Of a DNA stretch of 64,000 nucleotides, positions 58,119-64,000 are shown piece by piece (the first letter of the stretch is position 1; the number at the start of each line of letters is the position of its first letter). Where the stretch lies: assembly GCA_019054805.1 (NCBI GenBank), contig JAHQIY010000001.1, positions 10,864,501 through 10,928,500 of the forward strand, in the 5' to 3' direction. The translations under genes were made by a program, and so were the position numbers. Source of the stretch: Brachionus manjavacas. Taxonomy: Eukaryota; Rotifera; Eurotatoria; Ploima; Brachionidae. The notes below the pieces were generated by a model. The model was not told where the DNA came from. It saw only the letters and a program-made list of their open reading frames with translations, and did no database searches.

Positions 58119-58324
58119 AAAAAGTAAAATCGAAATAAAAAAAAAATTTACACCAACTTCAAAAATTCCTATTTCTAAATATTATGAAATTTACCATTCC
58201 ATTTTTCACAAATATATATTTATTTAACTTAAAAATAAATTTGAAAAACTTTATTAATTTTTGAAAATCTTAAACGCTGTAACAATCGTTTAATCTCTAA
58301 AATTAAAAATAAAAGAAATTATTT

Positions 58325-58350
58325 TTTTTCCCTAGATAAAAGCAGAAATG
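58325..58350 (+). promoter_or_regulatory. acceptor-like site just before the ZMAT2 start codon
   Basis: A strong pyrimidine tract, TTTTTTTTCCCTAG, ends at 58335. The ZMAT2 ATG lies 12 bases further on, and RAD50 ends 229 bp upstream. This could be a spliced-leader trans-splice site or the acceptor of a 5' UTR intron. Confidence 0.4.
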
Positions 58351-59055
58351 AGTTTGCCAGTAAGTTTGCTTTCAAAATTATCATAACATTTCCTTAAATC
58401 TCTAAAATCAATGTTTATTTTTTAAGGCACCCGAAGATCATAGACGAAAATGGGACGTGAATCAATACGCAAATCAAAATACAAAGCGTCCTTTGAGCGA
58501 CGAAGAAGAAGACGAAGAATCAAAGACAAAGCCGGAAATGCTAAAAGCCCGAGACTACAAAATCGATTTAGAATCAAAACTTGGTAAAACTGTAATCATT
58601 TCAAAGGCGACACCAGCAAATTTAGCCGGAGGATACTATTGTAATATTTGTGATTGTGTGGTAAAGGATTCAATGAATTTTTTGGATCACATAAATGGAA
58701 AAAAACGTAATTAAAAAATTGATGATTTTTTTCTTTATTTAATTAAATCATTTTAGATATAAAAAATTTGGGCATGTCAATGAGAATTGAGCGTAGTACT
58801 TTGGATCAAGTCAAACAAAGGTTCGAGTTCAATAAAAAAAAAAAGGAAGAGAAGAAAAAACAATATGACTTAGATGAGAGGATCAAAGAATTGAAGGAAG
58901 AAGAGGAAAAAATTAAAGCATATCGTAAAGAAAAGAAAAAACAAAAAAAAAATAAAAATGAGACAGAAAATGATGAGGAGGAAGGTTCTAGCGAGACCTT
59001 GGATATGGCTTCTATGATGGGATTTTCCGGATTTGGTGGCTCAAAAAAAAGTTGA
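58348..59055 (+). CDS. ZMAT2: spliceosomal zinc-finger protein ZMAT2 (Snu23)
   Basis: Three exons (58348-58359, 58427-58706, 58757-59055) join in frame to 196 residues (human 199). ZMAT2, yeast Snu23, is a U4/U6.U5 tri-snRNP component that helps activate the spliceosome. Seen: RRKWDVNQYA near the N-terminus, RDYKIDLESKLGKTVIIS, the matrin-type finger YYCNICDCVVKDSMNFLDHI, NLGMSMRIERSTLDQVKQRF, a charged helix, and the MGFSGFGGSKKS end. The first coding exon is only 12 nt (MSLP). The gene follows RAD50 closely and converges on the chitinase gene, whose stop lies 92 bp away. Confidence 0.95.
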
Positions 59056-59147
59056 TATTTTTTAAAAAAATTGTAATTAAATTTTTATTTTTTATTATTT
59101 TAATAAACAAATCTTACTTTAAAAAACTAAAAAAAAATTTAACAAAA

Positions 59148-62100
59148 CTAATGTTCAAATCTATTATCATTACAATTCGAGTTGTAATCACAAACTCCAA
59201 ATTTCTTGTTGAATACTAAATCCCCAGCACATTTCTTGAGATATGGCACTCCTCTATAGCATTGCCAAAAACTTTTACAGTTTTTTCTATTTTCAAACAA
59301 ACCATTCGCTTCAGGACAAACAAAAACTAAAAGAAAAAAATTTATCATCAATAATTTTTTATAAATTTATTTTTAGTTTACCATCATTCGATTCATTGCT
59401 AACAGGAAGGGTTTGTTTAAAATATGATGAGTCTAATCTCATTAGATCATAAGTTAACAATTTTTTTAATGTTTGCTTGCATGAATCACTTGTCCATGCA
59501 CAAACTTTGAGTTTATTATCAAAAACTAGATTTCCGGGACATTTTTTATCAAACGGAATAAAGTTAGAGCAGTGCCAAAATCGGTCACAGCTTTCTTGGT
59601 TTGGGAACAGACCGGACGCATGAGGGCATTTAAATGTCGAGTCATCATTATCAATTATAGTTGTTTTTAAAGTGGATGATTGAGTCAAAGTAGAAAAAAA
59701 ATTACTCTCGGTAGTTTTAGATTCCTGAGTTTTCCCAGGGCTTGCATAAGCAAATATTGTAGTTTCAGAATAAATTGTTTCACCAGATTCTGAAGACTTA
59801 GTGATGTCAGGAGTCACGTAAACTATTACTGTAGTGTTTAATATGGCTTCAGTTGTAGATTTAGTACTTTGCGATGTTGCATAAGCTATTACTGTTGAAT
59901 TAAATAAATTATCATCTGACTGATTATTTACTGTCTTGATATCTGAAGTTACATAAGCCATAACAGTAGTATTTGCCACAAAAAAGTCCTCATTTTCTTG
60001 GTTAATGGAAGTAGATTTTTGGTCTGAAGTTACATAAGCCATAATAGTAGTATTTGCCACAGAAAAGTCCTCATTTTCTTGGTTAATGGAAGTAGATTTT
60101 TGGTCTGAAGTTATATAAGCCATAACAGTAGTATTTGCCACAGAAAAGTCCTCATTTTCTTGGTTAATGGAAGTAGATTTTTGGTCTGAAGTTACATAAG
60201 CCATAACAGTAGTATTTGCCACAGAAAAGTCCTCATTTTCTTGGTTAATGGAAGTAGATTTTTGGTCTGAAGTTATATAAGCCATAACAGTAGTATTTGC
60301 CACAGAAAAGTCCTCATTTTCTTGGTTAATGGAAGTAGATTTTTGGTCTGAAGTTACATAAGCCATAACAGTAGTATTTGCCACAGAAAAGTCCTCATTT
60401 TCTTGGTTAATGGAAGTAGATTTTTGGTCTGAAGTTATATAAGCCATAACAGTAGTATTTGCCACAGAAAAGTCCTCATTTTCTTGGTTAATGGAAGTAG
60501 ATTTTTGGTCTGAAGTTACATAAGCCATAACAGTAGTATTTGCCACAGAAAAGTCCTCATTTTCTTGGTTAATGGAAGTAGATTTTTGGTCTGAAGTTAC
60601 ATAAGCCATAACAGTAGTATTTGCCACAGAAAAGTCCTCATTTTCTTGGTTAATGGAAGTAGATTTTTGGTCTGAAGTTACATAAGCCATAACAGTAGTA
60701 TTTGTAGCCGTGTTGTTTATATTATTTTGTTGGTTTTCTGTTGTTAAAAAAGATCCAGGTGTGACAAAAGCAACTTGTGTGGTATCATCATTGTCTTGGG
60801 TTTTGGCATATTTTGTTGTATTTGATAGTTCAAGTATTGATTTAGTTGCATACGCAAAAACTGAAGTATCAGGTGAAATCATCGGAATCAAGGTAGTTGA
60901 TTCAATTTCCGTTTTACAGGTAACCTTTTACGAAAACTTAACAAATATTTTACTCTTAAATCAGTTAATTTTTACTGGTTTATTTTTTGAACAAGTTTGT
61001 TGGCTTGGATCAAACCATAAGTTTACGGGACACTTTAAAATCGCAGCTGGATTTTCAAAGCCTTTCAAACAAACTTGATAAAATTCGCATCCAATAAAGC
61101 TTGGTATCAAAATAGTTCCATTGCATTTGTCTAAGATAATCTGTTTAAATTTTTAGTTTTAATAAAAAAATGCATACATGATGACATTAATTCAAAATCC
61201 ACTGAATTATCATAAGAATCTTTTGTCACTAAAAATATTTAATTGATAAAAAAAAATTTGATGCTTTATTTTAATTACCTGATTTTTTTGTTGAAGATTC
61301 CGTTTCAACAAATTGCGTAGCTTAGATAAAATATTTACTAATTTTTTAATTTAAAAGACAAAAAATTATACTTTTCTCGAAATGAATTGTTTCCGAAGTC
61401 AAAGTCTCTTCTTTCACTTTTTTTTTAAATTTAGCAATTATTTTAACACAAGTTTAGATAAAATTTACCAGGCATTCTAACTGGAGCCACTGTGGTAACT
61501 GGTTCTGCTAAAATTAAATTTAAAAAAGTAAATTTAAAAAATAATTTTAATACCTGATGAAGCGATTTCCTGTTTAATGATTGATTCATAGCATTCTGAG
61601 TCTTTTAGAACTTCATTTAGAATTGTCATTAGTGGATAAGTTCCTTCATCACAAAATGTTCCTTTGAAATCATCAAAATCAATCTTAAAAATATATCCCG
61701 AATAAAATTTTATTTTATTTTCTAGTTTAGTTATTTCTTCTTACAGTCCAAATCATAGCTCCTCCAAGACACATATCTTTGATGTAACTTGCTTTTAAAA
61801 TTACTGATTCTTGATTTTCATATCCGATCCATTGATTATCAAAAGTGAGACCAGGCACTCCAAGTTCATTATCGAATTCTTCAGCTAAATTTTTCTCTTT
61901 TTTTATTTGACATATCTTAATGATAAATTTAAACCGAAATATTTTATACCTAATTTAAAAAATATACTTCATAAAAAGACAAAAAACCGGCTTCTTTAGT
62001 AAATTTTCCAGCTCTGGATGATCCTCTAGAAAGTGAACCAACTTTATTTGAGTGGGAATTAGCCAGTTTGAAACCTCTTCCATAAAAAGCTATGCCCAAT

Positions 62101-63186
62101 ATTAGCTTCTCTTTTGGACAACCTTTTTTAAGCCAGTAATTTACTGACCAATCCTTACAAAAAAATTTTAAACACAAAATAACCAAATTGAAAAATCTTA
62201 CCACATTTAAAGTATTTTCCCATGATAAATCGCCTGTTTTAGAATACAAAGCTGAATGAAAGCCTGTCTTAATACTCCAAGAACCGTGAAACTAAATTCA
62301 AATTGAATTTCTTAATTTATTTTTTTTATTTTTTTTACGTCATAGGCCATCAAATTCACAAAATCAACATATTGACTAATTTTATCTACTTCATAGGAAG
62401 TGTCAATGGTTGCTTGGCCACCAGATACTGCAATTGATAGCTCAAGAGATTTATTCTTTGGAGTTTCATTATCAAATTCAAGTCTCAATATCTAATTAAT
62501 AATATATAGCTAAATTTAAAATTTAATTGAAAAACTTTACTTCTAAAAGTCTTGTAAATTGCTTTTTTTTAACAACAGGAAACTCCCAATCGACATCTTA
62601 ATTTTTTTTAAAATAAAAAATTTTAGATTCAAATTTTTAAGTATACCGAGTCCGTCGAATTCCCATTTTCTTAAAAAATTAATTGAATTTTTGGCAAATG
62701 TTTTCATTGTTTCATCATTTTCAACAACTTTCAGATACATTAATTTTTTTAAATACCACTCTTATAATATTAATTAAATTTTTACCAGTATCAAAACCGG
62801 CTGATCCCTGAGCCCATCCGCCTACCGCAAGTAAAATGTTTAATGCAGGATTTATTATTTTTAGAACCATTATTCGCTCATATAAGCCAAAGCCATCATC
62901 GATTTCTATATCAATTGCTTCAGTTGGCGCAAGAGTATAATTTTCGATTTTGGCAAAAGCATATATAACATGTGTACACAATTCAGGGTTGATGTCTTCA
63001 GGATAAAATTCGGCACCACTTGGTCTTGAGTGGGCCCAATTTGTGAAATAGCTAAAATTCTAACATTAATTATTTTTTTAATTAAAAATTTACAATTTTT
63101 TACCAAACTTTTTTAAAGGTTGCCAAACAGCAGCTTAGATTTGCTAACAAAAAAAATAGAACAAAAACTTTTTTTTTAATTTTCAT
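59148..63186 (-). CDS. secreted modular chitinase (GH18 with CBM14 modules)
   Basis: Sixteen exons (63104-63186, 62786-63051, 62647-62727, 62541-62596, 62339-62491, 62202-62291, 61968-62153, 61745-61915, 61554-61683, 61469-61507, 61372-61416, 61279-61320, 61178-61228, 60976-61130, 59382-60924, 59148-59326) join in frame to 1,089 residues. GH18 chitinases cut beta-1,4-GlcNAc chains. Seen: signal peptide MKIKKKVFVLFFLLANLSCC; barrel start CYFTNWAHSRPSG; catalytic motif FDGLDVDWEFP with the acid Glu148; MAYDFHGSW; FYGRGF; GGAMIW. Four small phase-1 linker exons follow, then a divergent CBM14, a Ser/Thr-rich region of 81-bp repeats, and two CBM14 modules (CPHASGLFPNQESC...; CPEANGLFENRKNC...). 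It probably acts outside the cell on cuticle, lorica, eggshell or food chitin. Some linker-exon boundaries rest on phase alone. Confidence 0.9.
59977..60705 (-). repeat. nine 81-bp in-frame tandem repeats in the chitinase
   Basis: Nine complete units of 81 bp, each encoding 27 residues (ANTTVMAYVTSDQKSTSI plus NQENEDFSV), followed by a decayed tenth (TSDIKTVNNQ). The units are nearly identical. One position, Val or Ile in AY(V/I)TSD, reads V V V I V I V I V along the protein, so a two-unit 162-bp block has itself been copied. The Ser/Thr and NTT content suits a glycosylated spacer between the catalytic and chitin-binding modules. Confidence 0.95.
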
Positions 63187-64000
63187 CTCTAAAAATTTAT
63201 TTAATAATATTTAGAATTGTCTTTTATTTAATTTGTCTTGTGCTTATTGAGAATAAAATTTTTCGGTTCTTACTAAAGCTTGTTTTTTATAGAATTTTAT
63301 AAAGTTAAATTTTTTTGAGAAATTTCTGAACCATGAATTCAGAAGGGCTTTTAAAACGATTTGGACTGGAAAAAAAATTATTTAGACTGAACTGTTTTGA
63401 CTATGCTAAAATTTTGTTGCTATTCGAAGTAATTAAAATACTCTTGAAATACTTGATATTAACCGTAGGTCTATAATTACTTTTCGTATCACAGCAATGG
63501 TCATTCTAAAACAGCTTGAGTTTGATCAAGGGCAAAAGAAAATCGAATATCACAAATAAGCGTAGGTGTAGTGATTTTTATAAGATTTAGTTGATTATTT
63601 AAACTTTCAATGCTTTTTTTTCAAGATTAAAATTACAAGGAGTACTTTGCATGATTTGAATTAAATGCTTTGTTGTGACACTATTAATTTTTAGATTGTC
63701 TTAGGGCGAACTAAATCATTAATTTATTTGATAGTTAGCAGAGAGCATTTATTCTTAAGGACTAAAATCATTTAGGAGAAATGTCAAAAATTTATTTTGA
63801 TGAACTCATTTAATTTTTTTTAATTTTGAAATGGGTCAATTAAAAGTTAAATGAATGAACTCGGTTAATAAAAGGCTAAAAAAACTAAATTTCCCACAAC
63901 TACAATTACTATTTTTTTATTTTTGATAACCTTGTAATTATAAAATAAAATTTGCACTCAAAAATCAAATTTGATTGCTTTTTGTCTTGGACGAAGACAT
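63187..64000. other. upstream region of the chitinase, window end
   Basis: AT-rich. It should contain the chitinase promoter. No gene or repeat is supported. Confidence 0.4.

Noticed and set aside
59977-60705. Regular 81-bp repeats as a possible CRISPR array
   Set aside because: The repeats are contiguous, without spacers, in frame, and lie inside a eukaryotic exon.
60710-61078. 122-codon plus-strand frame opposite the chitinase
   Set aside because: It is antisense to exons whose phases, CBM14 cysteines and repeats fit the minus strand. It is a shadow of that gene.
1-64000. tRNA, rRNA or spliced-leader RNA genes
   Set aside because: I looked for T-loop/B-box-like GGTTCGAATCC patterns and for leader-like units and found nothing convincing. 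A tRNA or covariance-model scan would settle this.

Overview
The window is 64 kb of very AT-rich eukaryotic DNA. Its genes are split by many tiny introns, mostly about 46-70 bp, with GT...AG ends. I rebuilt ten multi-exon genes by hand; their exon lengths sum to whole codon numbers and the products match known families. The organism is an animal. It has a TASK-type two-pore potassium channel, a tau/MAP2/MAP4-type microtubule protein, a chitinase with CBM14 (peritrophin) modules, and TTC29, a protein of motile cilia. A small, AT-rich, ciliated, chitin-bearing invertebrate fits best. A monogonont rotifer such as Brachionus is my leading guess, but this is inference.

Layout. 0.9-2.6 kb: transposon scraps and MITEs. 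3.2-6.3 kb (-): TASK-like K2P channel. 7.4-10.4 kb (-): gamma-glutamyltransferase. 10.4-17.7 kb: no host gene found, but several inverted-repeat elements and a dead Tc1-like transposase. 17.7-26.3 kb (+): a six-exon C2H2 zinc-finger gene. 26.4-29.5 kb (+): RFC3. 30.6-30.9 kb: a broken AT-hook ORF. 31.6 kb (+): TIM8. 34.2-35.5 kb (-): RAD6/UBE2A with two alternative last exons. 38.3-39.5 kb: a MITE and a LINE relic. 40.8-42.6 kb (+): TTC29. 44.4-45.3 kb (+): tau-like MAP. 48.5-50.2 kb (+): an unrecognised single-exon protein of 548 residues. 50.7-52.6 kb: a large inverted-repeat element and a chimeric retroelement scrap. 53.1-58.1 kb (+): RAD50. 58.3-59.1 kb (+): ZMAT2. 59.1-63.2 kb (-): secreted modular chitinase.

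How the genes relate. RFC3, RAD6 and RAD50 are all genome-maintenance genes, but they are not adjacent and I see no functional cluster. Two same-strand pairs are close together, zinc finger to RFC3 (110 bp) and RAD50 to ZMAT2 (229 bp). In each pair an acceptor-like TTTCTAG or CCCTAG lies just before the downstream ATG. That would suit spliced-leader trans-splicing of operon-like transcripts, but no leader gene is visible here.

Most notable features: duplicated mutually exclusive terminal exons in RAD6, giving a canonical-length and an acidic-tailed form; an alternating 81/162-bp tandem repeat inside the chitinase; microexons of 9 and 13 nt; a compact tau-like gene with repeats spread over separate exons; and many short inverted-repeat element families.
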